This document shows positions 24,896-32,830 of a stretch of DNA of 64,000 nt, piece after piece (positions within the stretch are counted from its first letter, which is position 1; each line of letters begins with the position of its first letter). Origin of the DNA: Gordonibacter urolithinfaciens (GTDB lineage: Bacteria; Actinomycetota; Coriobacteriia; Coriobacteriales; Eggerthellaceae). Under the pieces are notes generated by a model, which saw only the letters and a program-made list of their open reading frames with translations, was not told the DNA's origin and made no database searches. The translations under genes and the position numbers were made by a program. The stretch is taken from NCBI RefSeq assembly GCF_900199375.1, contig NZ_LT900217.1, positions 992,001-1,056,000 on the forward strand. The letters are read 5' to 3'.

Positions 24896-25408
24896 ATGAA
24901 AGAGAAGCTCGCCTTCGGCACGAAGGTCACGGTCGCGCACGTCCTCACCTACACCCTGTGCGGCTTTGCGGCAATGTTCCTGTTCGACTACCAATCCTCG
25001 GTAGAGGCCATCGGCATGCGCCCCCTGGACGACCCCATCGTCGGGCTGGCCCCTGTGTTCCAGATCGTGCGCGGCGCTCTGTTCGCCCTCGTGCTCTGGC
25101 TCATTCGCCCCGCGTTCATGGAGCGCAAGCACGGCTGGCTCGTCGTGTGGGCGGTCATAGCCATCGTTGGCATCTTCAACACGCCGGCCCCTTCGCCCGA
25201 CTCCATCGAGGGTTTCATCTACCTCGCGCCCACGGACGCGCCCCTGGGCATCAGCATCGGAGGAACGCTCGAGATACTCGCGCAGACGCTCCTGTTCAGC
25301 GTGGCCGCAACCTGGTGGGTCAAGCGGCCTGCGCGTCACGCCTCCGGTGCGCCCGGTTCCTCGCCAGCAGGCTCCGGCACGACGAAGTCCTCCGACCCGA
25401 AGTTCTGA
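24896..25408 (+). CDS. Small membrane protein of unknown function
   Basis: The 170-residue protein has about four hydrophobic segments (13-32, 55-78, 84-102 and 117-140) and a Ser/Pro/Gly-rich tail. No family is recognised; the position suggests it belongs to the LytTR-DUF3021 unit. The start ATG 24896 follows AGAAAGG. Its 3' end overlaps the convergent PNPOx-like gene by 73 bases, and the low-complexity tail (HASGAPGSSPAGSGTTKSSD) is exactly this overlap, so the true end may be functionally loose. Confidence 0.7.
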   Translation: MKEKLAFGTKVTVAHVLTYTLCGFAAMFLFDYQSSVEAIGMRPLDDPIVGLAPVFQIVRGALFALVLWLIRPAFMERKHGWLVVWAVIAIVGIFNTPAPSPDSIEGFIYLAPTDAPLGISIGGTLEILAQTLLFSVAATWWVKRPARHASGAPGSSPAGSGTTKSSDPKF

Positions 25409-25794
25409 TAGTACCGCCCCGCATCGGCCGTGAAGCGCAGCACGCAGTAGTCAGGATCGGTCACGCCCAGCGGATAGTACGTCGTGTCGCCGTCCTGCCA
25501 GATAAGCTCCTTCGCCCACGAGTCCTCGAGCACCTCCATCGTGCCCTTGAGCATGACGCCCCGGAAGAACCGCCGGTCCATGAAGTAGAGGCACGCCTGC
25601 GGGTGCGCGCGATAGTGTCGCACCCGCATCGACGAGGTGTTCGTGGTGAAGTAGAACGTGCGGATGCCCTCGCGCCGGCGCGGCGGGAGCATCGCCTTGA
25701 TCTCGGGGAAGCCGTCCCCGTCCACCGAGCCGATAAACGACGCGTTCTGGTGGTCGACGAGGTTGCCGATGGTCTGCTCGGGGTCGCGCATCAT
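25336..25794 (-). CDS. Pyridoxamine 5'-phosphate oxidase-like flavin-binding protein
   Basis: The 152-residue protein has the split-barrel PNPOx-like fold: NLVDHQNASFIGSVDGDGFPEIKAM at the start, FYFTTNTSSMRVRHYRAHPQACLYF (FMN-phosphate contact region) and a C-terminal YCVLRFTADAGRYY. These proteins bind FMN, F420 or haem and often act as small reductases or general-stress proteins. The start at 25794 overlaps the DUF3788 stop by four bases with GGAGG seven bases upstream. An N-terminal extension of 50 residues in the same frame is rejected. Confidence 0.88.
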   Translation of the reverse strand: MMRDPEQTIGNLVDHQNASFIGSVDGDGFPEIKAMLPPRRREGIRTFYFTTNTSSMRVRHYRAHPQACLYFMDRRFFRGVMLKGTMEVLEDSWAKELIWQDGDTTYYPLGVTDPDYCVLRFTADAGRYYQNFGSEDFVVPEPAGEEPGAPEA

Positions 25795-26234
25795 GAGCGC
25801 GCCTCCTTCTTCGGCGCGGCGCGCAGCATCATGAGCGCCTCGGCGTCGCGCAGGATGGCCTCGCTCGTCACCTCGATCATGAGCCAGCGGCCCATGCTGC
25901 TGTCGGCCGATCTCTCGTACAGCGCGCGCACGTACGGATCGCACGCGGGCAGCAGTCCCTCGGCCTCGGGCTTCTCCTTCGATCCCACCGACACCATGCA
26001 GATGAAGAAACCGTCGTGCGGGTACACCGTGCAGAGCGCCCGCCCGCGCGCCTTGTACTTCACGTTCCAGCCCGGCGCGGCCCCGCAGCGGCTGTACTCG
26101 ATACGGGGCTGGGCGCCGTAGGCCTCGTCGACGAACCTAATGAACGCATCCCATAAGGGGTTGCCGACGTAGTCGGCAACATCCTCCATCGACGGCTCGC
26201 GGCCTACGGGAAACAGCTCGTGCCAAGCAACCAT
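25791..26234 (-). CDS. DUF3788 family protein
   Basis: The 147-residue protein resembles DUF3788: LWDAFIRFVDEAYGAQPRIEYSRCGAAPGWNVKYKARGRALCTVYPHDGFFICMVSVG, followed by a helical C-terminus. Function is unknown, perhaps binding a hydrophobic ligand. The start at 26234 (MVAWHELF) is chosen over the ATG six bases upstream because only this one has six bases between GGAGG and the codon. It is the first gene of a two-gene unit with the PNPOx-like gene, driven by the promoter at 26270. Confidence 0.75.
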   Translation of the reverse strand: MVAWHELFPVGREPSMEDVADYVGNPLWDAFIRFVDEAYGAQPRIEYSRCGAAPGWNVKYKARGRALCTVYPHDGFFICMVSVGSKEKPEAEGLLPACDPYVRALYERSADSSMGRWLMIEVTSEAILRDAEALMMLRAAPKKEARS

Positions 26235-26704
26235 GGGCATCCTCCAAGAGTCATGGGGCGGTTAGGGGCAGTATAGCATGGATTTAGAGCTTATGATCGG
26301 GAATTTAAGAACTTATGTTCCTTATTTTGAACGACACGCAGGAGCAGAGCTCCCCGCCCCGGCCGGTTCGCAGGCCCGAGGTGGCAGCCGGGTCCCGGCA
26401 GGCACCCCGTCTCCGTAGGCTTTCGAACCCCTTCTCTGCCCGCCCACGACGCCCGACAGCCGATCGCCTGCCCGCCGCCCATGCTCCCGAGGTGCCCGCC
26501 ACCCCGCAGCTGTTGCCCCTCCAACGGTTTCGACAGCCGCCGAGGCCGCCGGCCGAAAGGGAGCCGCCGCGGATGACGCCTCGGCTACCGTTGGCCCCGG
26601 CGCAGGCAGGACGCCGTGGGCCATGGTATATGATTTACCCCGTAATAGTAATGCGTATCGATAAGGGCTGTGCTGCGCGCGGCCCCGCATGAAAGGAAGG
26701 ACGC
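26235..26704. other. Divergent gene-free stretch
   Basis: About 470 bases hold a minus-strand promoter (26270-26278), an AT-rich patch (26275-26335) and then GC-rich sequence with overlapping spurious frames on both strands. TATGAT at 26629-26634 could be the -10 of the SDR gene. No protein-like frame or conserved RNA is recognised. Confidence 0.5.
26270..26278 (-). promoter_or_regulatory. Extended -10 promoter (TGCTATACT) of DUF3788 operon
   Basis: TGC-TATACT on the minus strand predicts a start near 26262, giving a 28-base leader with GGAGG. No -35 is recognisable. Confidence 0.65.
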
Positions 26705-27484
26705 ATGGGCATCTACGTCATCACCGGCGCGTCGAGCGGCATCGGCGCGAAGACGGCCGAGATCCTGCGCGAACGAGGCCACGAGGTGGTCAACATCGAC
26801 CTCAAGGACGGCGACATCGAGGCGAACCTGGCCACGAAGGAGGGCCGTGCCGGCGCCATCGCCGAGCTGCACGAGCGCTATCCCGAGGGCATCGACGCCA
26901 TGATCTGCAACGCGGGCGTATCGGGCGGCAAGGTGCCCATCTCGCTCATCATCTCGCTCAACTACTTCGGCGCCACCGAGATGGCCAAAGGCGTGCGCGA
27001 CCTTCTGGAGAAGAGGGGCGGCAGCTGCGTTATCACGTCGTCGAACTCCATCGCCCAGGGCGCGGCGCGCATGGACGTGGCAGGCATGCTGAACAACCAG
27101 GCCGACGAGGACCGCATCCTGGAGCTCGTGAAGGACGTTGATCCGGCCGTCGGGCACGTGTACTACGCCTCCACGAAGTACGCGCTCGCCCGCTGGGTGC
27201 GGCGCATGAGCCCCGACTGGGGTTCGCGCGGCGTGCGCCTGAACGCCATCGCGCCGGGCAACGTGCGCACGGCCATGACCGCGAACATGCTGCCCGAGCA
27301 ACGCGCGGCCATGGAGGCCATCCCCGTGCCGACGCACTTCGGCGAGGAGCCGCTTATGGAGCCCATCGAGATAGCGAACGCCATGGCGTTCATCGCCAGC
27401 CCCGAGGCCAGCGGCATCAACGGCGTGGTGCTGTTCGTGGACGGCGGCACCGACGCCCTGCTCAATTCCGAGAAAGTCTACTAG
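26705..27484 (+). CDS. Short-chain dehydrogenase, 3-alpha-hydroxysteroid dehydrogenase/HsdA-like
   Basis: The 259-residue SDR has the cofactor loop TGASSGIG near residue 7, an Asp in [10 protein letters not shown] that favours NAD(H), NAG at CNAGVS, the catalytic Ser in SSNS, and YASTK (Tyr-x-x-x-Lys) at about residue 156. [16 protein letters not shown] and the phrase [10 protein letters not shown] resemble, from memory, Comamonas HsdA-type 3-alpha-hydroxysteroid dehydrogenases. A steroid or bile-acid alcohol is therefore a reasonable but unproven substrate. The start ATG 26705 follows GAAAGGAAGG. An NTF2-like gene follows nine bases later. Confidence 0.85.
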   Translation: MGIYVITGASSGIGAKTAEILRERGHEVVNIDLKDGDIEANLATKEGRAGAIAELHERYPEGIDAMICNAGVSGGKVPISLIISLNYFGATEMAKGVRDLLEKRGGSCVITSSNSIAQGAARMDVAGMLNNQADEDRILELVKDVDPAVGHVYYASTKYALARWVRRMSPDWGSRGVRLNAIAPGNVRTAMTANMLPEQRAAMEAIPVPTHFGEEPLMEPIEIANAMAFIASPEASGINGVVLFVDGGTDALLNSEKVY

Positions 27485-27493
27485 GAGGCGCAC

Positions 27494-27841
27494 ATGGTCA
27501 TCAACGATTTCGTCACCGCGATGCAGGGCAAGGACCACAAGGGGCTCGCGGCATGCTTCACCGAGGACAGCCGCCTCGTGGACTACTGCCCCTCCATGGT
27601 GAAGCGGCAGAACACGTTTCTGTACGGGCGCAACGCCATCGAGATGTCGTTCCACAACAAGTTCATGTTCGGCGGCTTCACCATGCGCGACCCGAGAATC
27701 GTGAACGAGCGCACAGTGAACTTCTACGCCGACTACAACGGCACCATCATCCACGCCCTCGCGCAGATCGAGAACTGCAACGACGGCGTATGCAGCCTGG
27801 ACGACAGCCTTATCAAAGAGCTCGTCATCCGCCCGGCATAG
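27494..27841 (+). CDS. NTF2-like (SnoaL-type) protein
   Basis: The 115-residue protein has the pattern of a small alpha+beta cone fold: FVTAMQGKDHKGLAACFTEDSRLVDYCP, then FLYGRNAIEMSFHNKFMFGGFTM and RTVNFYADYNGTIIHALAQIE. The superfamily includes ketosteroid isomerase and the bile-acid dehydratase BaiE, and many binding proteins. Potential polar residues are D27, D31, Y32 and H55, but no catalytic set can be assigned. The start follows TAGGAGGCGCAC. It is coupled to the SDR gene and probably acts in the same pathway. Confidence 0.8.
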   Translation: MVINDFVTAMQGKDHKGLAACFTEDSRLVDYCPSMVKRQNTFLYGRNAIEMSFHNKFMFGGFTMRDPRIVNERTVNFYADYNGTIIHALAQIENCNDGVCSLDDSLIKELVIRPA

Positions 27842-27870
27842 GCGCGCATCGGAGCCAACGGCATGCGCCG

Positions 27871-27968
27871 CGTGACAAGGGGACGGGGAGGATGATGTCC
27901 CGTTCCTCGCTGGGCGCGGGGCCGCAAAACTCCCGGAGACGTGACATTATCCCCGTCCCCTTGTCACG
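27871..27968. repeat. Paired REP element (two units head to head)
   Basis: CGTGACAAGGGGACGGGGA (27871-27889) and its exact inverse (27950-27968) form a 19-bp stem. Each half carries a full REP core ending in ATGTC (right half reads GTGACAAGGGGACGGGGATAATGTC on the minus strand). This is the layout of a BIME-like composite. Confidence 0.8.
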
Positions 27969-27977
27969 CTCAACGGA

Positions 27978-28005
27978 GGACGGCCGCTTGCGCGGCCGTC
28001 CCTGT
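27978..28005 (+). terminator. Convergent terminator
   Basis: GGACGGCCGC-TTGC-GCGGCCGTCC followed by CTGTTTT ends the SDR/NTF2 transcript. It lies six bases from the stop of the convergent 99-residue gene and may serve both. Confidence 0.85.
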
Positions 28006-28010
28006 TTTCA

Positions 28011-28310
28011 CTATTCGGTTTTTTCCGAGGCGTAGAAGGTTGCTTCCTCGAACACATCCCCTATCGACTTGCCGTCCACGAAGGGGAGCGTCATGAACTC
28101 GCTCACCGTGGGCACCAGCTCGCTCGCGTCCACGTAGTGGCCCTTGTCGTTGAACTGGGCCGTGTCCTGTGCGCGCCAGTAGCGGTCGTTCACATCGGTC
28201 AGGTAATACGTTGCGCCGCCGACCTCCATGTACACCGAATGCTTGGCGTGCAGGTAGTTCGGCAGCTCGTCGAACGAAACGTCGAGCGCCTCCGCCGATT
28301 TCACACCCAT
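28011..28310 (-). CDS. Hypothetical 99-residue protein
   Basis: No family is recognised. The sequence is acidic and compact, with VYMEVGGATYYLTDVNDRYWRAQDTAQFNDKGHYVDASELVPTVSEFMTLPFVDGKSIGDVFEEATFYASEK. It lacks Cys, signal peptide or membrane segment. The start at 28310 is chosen because AGGAAAGGGG lies upstream and the frame before it is not protein-like. It has its own extended -10 promoter at 28348, so it is a single-gene unit upstream of nothing obviously related. Confidence 0.7.
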   Translation of the reverse strand: MGVKSAEALDVSFDELPNYLHAKHSVYMEVGGATYYLTDVNDRYWRAQDTAQFNDKGHYVDASELVPTVSEFMTLPFVDGKSIGDVFEEATFYASEKTE

Positions 28311-28347
28311 AGCAGACCCCTTTCCTCGGGAATAAGCCTTGGCACAC

Positions 28348-28356
28348 ATCATAGCA
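28348..28356 (-). promoter_or_regulatory. Extended -10 promoter (TGCTATGAT)
   Basis: TGC-TATGAT on the minus strand, 38 bases before the 99-residue gene. A weak GTGCAA lies at the -35 position with an 18-base spacer. Confidence 0.6.
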
Positions 28357-28395
28357 AGAACTCCTGAAGGTTGCACCCGCAAAAGCATCTCGTTT

Positions 28396-31041
28396 TCATA
28401 TTGCCGGGTGCGCGGCGAAGAACCGCTCCGCGATGCGGGCGGCCTCGGCGGCGTCCTTGCCATAGTAGTCCGCGCCTATCTCGCGCGCGTAGTCGGCCGT
28501 GAGCACGGCGCCGCCCACGAACACGGCCGTGCCCGGCACCTGCTCGTGCAAGAGCGCTATGGTCTGCTCCATGGCCTTCACCGTGGTGGTCATGAGCGCC
28601 GAGAGGCCCACGAGCCGCGCGCCGTGCTCGCGCACCGCCTGAACCACCCGCTCGGGAGCCACATCGCGACCCAGGTCGATCACCCGGTAGCCGTAGTTCT
28701 CCAAGAGCATGCGCACGATGTTCTTGCCGATGTCGTGTATGTCGCCCTGCACGGTGGCCAGCACGATGGCCTTGCCGTCGTCGGTCGGGGCAGCCTCCCC
28801 CTGGCGCGAGCGCACCACGTCGAAGCCGGCCTTCACCGCCTCCGCCGAGGCCATGAGCTGCGGAAGGAAGAACTCGCCACGCTCGAAGCGCTCGCCCACG
28901 GCGTCGAGCGCCGGGATGAACACGCCGTCGATGACGTCGAGCGCGTCGTGGCCCTCCAGCAGCCGCTCGGTCGCGGCTGCCATGGGGGTCGCGCGTCCCG
29001 TGAGGATGAGGCGCTCCATGGCGCGCACCTCCTCGGCCGCGTCCGCGAGGGCGGGCGGCACCGGCATGCCTGCCGCTCCGTCCGGCCCCGCCACGGGACT
29101 GCGCTCCCCTTCGGGCGCCGCGGCCCCGGCATCTGCAACGCCCCCGGGTGCCCCGGACGCGCCACGCACCGCGTACGGGTCGGGCGCCCCGGCGTAGCGC
29201 TCCACGTAGGCCGCCGCCCCACGGTCCTGGCCGTTCAGCACGCGCCATGCCTCCACGGTGTCGCGGCAGCGGGCGTTCAGCGGGTTCAGGATGGGCAGGT
29301 CGAGCCCCGCCGCGAGCGCCGCGGCCAGGAACGTGGCGTTCACGAGGCCGCGCTGCGGCAGGCCAAAGCTCACGTTCGACACGCCGAGCACCGTGCGCAC
29401 GCCCAGGCGCTCCTTCACGAGGCGCACGGCACGCAGGATCTCGCGCACCTCGTCCTGGTTCGTGGCCGCCGCCATGACCAGGCAGTCGATGGCCACGTCG
29501 CAGCGCGGGATGCCGTGGGCCTCCGCGGCCGCCACGATGCGCTCGGCCACGGCGAGCCGCCCTTCTGCCGTGGGCGGGATGCCGTCCTCGTCGAGCGTGA
29601 GGCCCACTACCGCACAGCCATAGCGCGCCACCACGGGCAACACGGCATCCAGATTCTCGCGCTTGCCGTTCACGCTGTTCACGAGCGGTTTTCCGGCATA
29701 CCCGCGCACGGCCGCCTCGATGGCCGCCGGATCGCTCGAATCCACCTGCAAAGGCGCCGTGACCGTGGCCTGCAGGCGACCTACGGCCGCCGCGAGCACG
29801 GCGGGCTCGTCCAGCTCCGGCAGACCCACGTTCACGTCGAGGATGGCGGCGCCCGCCTCCTGCTGGGCCACGGCCTCGCCCACCAGGTAGTCGTAATCGC
29901 CCTCGCGCAGGACCGCCTTCAGCTTCGGCTTGCCCGTGGGGTTGATGCGCTCGCCGATGACGACCGCGTCCGCGCGCCCTTCCGACAGCTCCACGACCTC
30001 CTGGGCGCTCGTCACCGTGAACGCGGACGGCGGCGTGCGCGGCACCGGCGTGCGGCCCGCCACGAGCGCCGCCAGCTCCGCGGTGAAGGCCGGGTTCGTG
30101 CCGCAGCAGCCGCCCACCACGCTCGCGCCTGCCTCCACGATGCGCTCCATGACGGCTGCGAACTCCGCAGGCTCCACGTCGTACACGGTGCGCCCCTCCA
30201 CGACGTGCGGCAGCCCGGCGTTCGGGCGCACCACGACGGGACAGCGCGCACAGCGCACCAGCTCGCGAGCCACCGGCTCCAGCTCCGCAGGTCCCAGCGA
30301 GCAGTTCACGCCCACCACATGAGCGCCCAGCGACGACAGCACGGCCGCCGCCACGCCCGGGGGCGTGCCGAGGAACGTGCGCCCGTCCTCGCCGAACGTC
30401 ATGGAGGCGAAGATAGGCAGGTCGGAGAAGTCCTTCGCCGCCAGCACCGCCGCCTTCGCCTCGCGCAGGTCCGTCATGGTCTCGATGAGCACGATGTCGC
30501 ACCCGGCTTCGACCACGGCGCGCACCTGCTCGGCGAATATCTGGTAGGCCGCCTCGAACGGCAGCGTGCCCAGGGGCTCCAGCAGCACGCCGATGGGGCC
30601 GAGGCCGCCCGCCACGTAGCGGGCGCCGGCCGTGCGGGCGTTGGCCGCCGCCGCACGGTAGACGTCGGCCACCGTCGCGCGGCCCTCCAGCTTGTGCGCG
30701 TTGGCGCCGAATGTGTTCGTGGTGATCATCTCGGCCCCGGCGCGCACGTAGCCGGCGTGGATGTCCACGATGGCGTCCGGGTCATGCAAGTTCAGCAGGT
30801 CGGGCAGCTCGCCGTGCGCCGTGAGGCCGCGCTCCTGCAAGAGCGTGCCCATGGCGCCGTCCTGCACGAGGAAGTCCTGCCCGCGCAGCACGCGCTCGAG
30901 GTGCGCGTCGGCAATGCGCAGCCCCGCGAGCGGGTCGGGCAGGCCGGCGGGGGCGGAAACGGCGGTGCGGGCGGTAGCGCCAGCGGCACGCCCCGCGCCC
31001 GAGCGGGCGGGGGCGGAAGCAGCGGGCTTGTTCTCATCCAT
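28396..31041 (-). CDS. metH: Cobalamin-dependent methionine synthase, short form
   Basis: The 881-residue enzyme has three MetH modules in order. The homocysteine-binding domain (about 45-340) shows DGAMGTLLQERG, VNCS and the zinc ligands GGCCGTN. The pterin-binding domain (about 355-600) has IGERINPTGKPKLK and NSVNGKR. The cobalamin cap and Rossmann domains (about 670-880) have the B12 His motif DIHDIGKN and VGLSALMTTT. The activation domain of E. coli MetH is absent; it is supplied by the upstream gene. Residues 1-40 and a Gly/Pro/Ala-rich linker around 635-665 are low complexity. The start overlaps the activation gene by eight bases. Confidence 0.96.
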   Translation of the reverse strand: MDENKPAASAPARSGAGRAAGATARTAVSAPAGLPDPLAGLRIADAHLERVLRGQDFLVQDGAMGTLLQERGLTAHGELPDLLNLHDPDAIVDIHAGYVRAGAEMITTNTFGANAHKLEGRATVADVYRAAAANARTAGARYVAGGLGPIGVLLEPLGTLPFEAAYQIFAEQVRAVVEAGCDIVLIETMTDLREAKAAVLAAKDFSDLPIFASMTFGEDGRTFLGTPPGVAAAVLSSLGAHVVGVNCSLGPAELEPVARELVRCARCPVVVRPNAGLPHVVEGRTVYDVEPAEFAAVMERIVEAGASVVGGCCGTNPAFTAELAALVAGRTPVPRTPPSAFTVTSAQEVVELSEGRADAVVIGERINPTGKPKLKAVLREGDYDYLVGEAVAQQEAGAAILDVNVGLPELDEPAVLAAAVGRLQATVTAPLQVDSSDPAAIEAAVRGYAGKPLVNSVNGKRENLDAVLPVVARYGCAVVGLTLDEDGIPPTAEGRLAVAERIVAAAEAHGIPRCDVAIDCLVMAAATNQDEVREILRAVRLVKERLGVRTVLGVSNVSFGLPQRGLVNATFLAAALAAGLDLPILNPLNARCRDTVEAWRVLNGQDRGAAAYVERYAGAPDPYAVRGASGAPGGVADAGAAAPEGERSPVAGPDGAAGMPVPPALADAAEEVRAMERLILTGRATPMAAATERLLEGHDALDVIDGVFIPALDAVGERFERGEFFLPQLMASAEAVKAGFDVVRSRQGEAAPTDDGKAIVLATVQGDIHDIGKNIVRMLLENYGYRVIDLGRDVAPERVVQAVREHGARLVGLSALMTTTVKAMEQTIALLHEQVPGTAVFVGGAVLTADYAREIGADYYGKDAAEAARIAERFFAAHPAI

Positions 31042-31729
31042 GGCAGGTCCTTCCCTGGTCTTTGAGCGCGCAGCGTCCGGCCAGCGCGCAGGAAGCGCAC
31101 GTCGAGCGCGCCGAGGCGTTCGACGGCTCGCCCTCGAACAGGCCCACGACGGCCGTGACGCTCTTCGTGGGCACGAGCAGGTTGCCCGCGGTGGCCGTGA
31201 GGCCGATGCGGCGCGGCGCATCGAGCGCCGCAAGGAACGCGGGCTGCACGGCAAGCGGCAGGTCGCCGAAGCCGGGGCTGAAGCGGAAGTTCGTGCGCAG
31301 GCCGCGCGCGGCGGCCTCGGCCACGATGCGGGACTCCTCCAAGTCGGCCGCCGCCTCCACGAGCGCCGACGCGGCAGCCCCGTACAGGAGCGCGTCCACA
31401 GGGCTCGTGGCCGTGCGCAGGCGCAGCGCCCGCTCGCTCTCGGCGCCCAGCGTGCATGCCATGAGCACTGCCTCGCCGGCACCGTCCAGATGGCGGGCAA
31501 TGTCGCGTCCCTCCAGCACGAGGCCGCACCCCTCCAACGCCACGTGCCCGGCATCCGACCTCGCATGGTCCACGGGAAACACGGCATGGAGGCAGCGCGG
31601 GCGCAGGCGCTCGCAGGCGGCCACGGCCTCGTCGAAGCGGCGCGCGAGGTCGGCGTCGAGCTTTTGCCCGTCGTAGCCCAAGTAGCGCAGCGCCTCGTCG
31701 CGGTCGACGCGCAGGCCCTCCGTCGCCAT
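31034..31729 (-). CDS. MetH reactivation (AdoMet-binding) subunit
   Basis: The 231-residue protein resembles stand-alone vitamin-B12-dependent methionine synthase activation domains: RDEALRYLGYDGQ at the start, LMACTLGAESERALR, RFSPGFGDLPLAVQPAFLAALD and GNLLVPTKSVTAVVGLF. It should bind AdoMet and re-methylate oxidised cob(II)alamin on the short MetH. The C-terminus has four Cys (CASCALAGRCALKDQGRTC) that could bind a cluster or zinc. The ATG shares a base with the metF stop codon (TGATG), so the three genes are tightly coupled. Confidence 0.9.
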   Translation of the reverse strand: MATEGLRVDRDEALRYLGYDGQKLDADLARRFDEAVAACERLRPRCLHAVFPVDHARSDAGHVALEGCGLVLEGRDIARHLDGAGEAVLMACTLGAESERALRLRTATSPVDALLYGAAASALVEAAADLEESRIVAEAAARGLRTNFRFSPGFGDLPLAVQPAFLAALDAPRRIGLTATAGNLLVPTKSVTAVVGLFEGEPSNASARSTCASCALAGRCALKDQGRTCHG

Positions 31730-32661
31730 CAGGCGCGCCCGCCGACAGGCTCCCCGGCGCCGCGCACGGCCACCTCGCCCGCCGGGCGCCACGTCGCACG
31801 CAGCGCGCCCGCGCAGGCGCGGGCGATGTCGGGCTGGTTCATGGTGTACACGTGCAGCCCGTCCGCGCCGTGCTCCTGCAAATCCACCAGCTGGGCGCAA
31901 GCGTACTCGATGCCCGCCGCGCGCAGTGCGACCGCATCGTCCTCGTACTTGGCCAGAAGCTTGATGATGGGCGACGGCAGCGAGGCGCCGCACATGAACA
32001 CCATGCGCTGGATCTGCGCTTTCCCTAAAAACGGCATGACGCCGCACGCGATTGGCACGGAGATGCCCGCCGCGTCGGCCGCCTCGCGGAAACGGTAGAA
32101 GTACGCGTTGTCGAAGAACAGCTGCGTGACGAAGAAGCACGCACCCGCATCCTGCTTCTGCTTGAGGTGCGCCACGGATGCGCGGAAGTCCGTGCATTCG
32201 ATGTGCCCTTCGGGATACGCCGCCGCACCCACGCAGAACCCCTCGTCTGCCAGGCGCATGACCAGGTCCTTCGCGAAGCGGAACGGCCCCTCCGCCGCCG
32301 ATGCGTCGGCCGTGCGGTCGCCGCGCAGCGCGAGGACGCTGGCAATGCCCTTGCGTTTCAGGTCGTCGATGGCGCGCGAGATGGACTCTTCCGTGGCACC
32401 CAGGCAGGTGAGGTGCGCCACCGTGGGGATGTCGAAATCATCGTGGATCATGGCGGCCACGTCGGCCGTGGCCTGCCGGTTGCCGCTGCCGCCCGCCGAG
32501 TACGTCACGCTCACGAAATCGGGCAGCAGGTCGGCCAGCTCGGCCGCCACCTCGTGCGCCGTCTCGAGCGTGAGATCGCCCTTCGGCGGGAATATCTCGA
32601 ACGAGACCGGCTGGCGGCCCGCCGCGCGGGCGGCCGCATATATGTCTGAAACGCTTCTCAT
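31729..32661 (-). CDS. metF: Methylenetetrahydrofolate reductase
   Basis: The 310-residue flavoprotein has the MetF features VSFEIFPPKGD near the start (catalytic Glu), VSVTYSAGGSG, TVAHLTCLG, LALRGD, GAAAYPEGH and DAGACFFVTQLFFD. It makes 5-methyl-THF, the methyl donor of the MetH encoded downstream. The ATG at 32661 is preferred over one nine bases upstream because that codon lies inside the TATAAT box. No ribosome site precedes either, and the -10 ends seven bases before the ATG, so the mRNA is probably leaderless. Confidence 0.94.
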   Translation of the reverse strand: MRSVSDIYAAARAAGRQPVSFEIFPPKGDLTLETAHEVAAELADLLPDFVSVTYSAGGSGNRQATADVAAMIHDDFDIPTVAHLTCLGATEESISRAIDDLKRKGIASVLALRGDRTADASAAEGPFRFAKDLVMRLADEGFCVGAAAYPEGHIECTDFRASVAHLKQKQDAGACFFVTQLFFDNAYFYRFREAADAAGISVPIACGVMPFLGKAQIQRMVFMCGASLPSPIIKLLAKYEDDAVALRAAGIEYACAQLVDLQEHGADGLHVYTMNQPDIARACAGALRATWRPAGEVAVRGAGEPVGGRA

Positions 32662-32668
32662 GGGGGTC

Positions 32669-32697
32669 ATTATACGGAAGCGCCCGGGCCGCGGCAA
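32669..32697 (-). promoter_or_regulatory. metF-metH promoter (TTGCCG-17-TATAAT), leaderless
   Basis: The -35 TTGCCG (32692-32697) and perfect -10 TATAAT (32669-32674) are 17 bases apart. Seven bases separate the -10 from the metF ATG, placing the transcription start on or next to the start codon. Confidence 0.75.
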
Positions 32698-32716
32698 ACC
32701 CCCGCGGCCCGGGCGC
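32680..32716. promoter_or_regulatory. 15-bp perfect palindrome over the metF promoter
   Basis: GCGCCCGGGCCGCGG (32680-32694) is repeated inverted at 32702-32716 around a 7-base loop. It covers the spacer and -35 of the metF promoter, the position of a repressor operator. It could alternatively be the terminator stem of the upstream tspO transcript, though no T-tract follows. Confidence 0.5.
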
Positions 32717-32830
32717 GCCGGAAGGGGCCCCATCGGCGGCGCCGGCCTCGAGCCTTCGCAGGCATCCGTCAAGAAGGGCGCCGGAGCACCTGCGAGGCCT
32801 CGGACGAACGCCCTCGCGCCGGAAGCCCGC

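Noticed and set aside
32662-32830. SAM or cobalamin riboswitch before metF
   Set aside because: The -10 box lies seven bases before the ATG, leaving no leader, and no conserved riboswitch core is visible.
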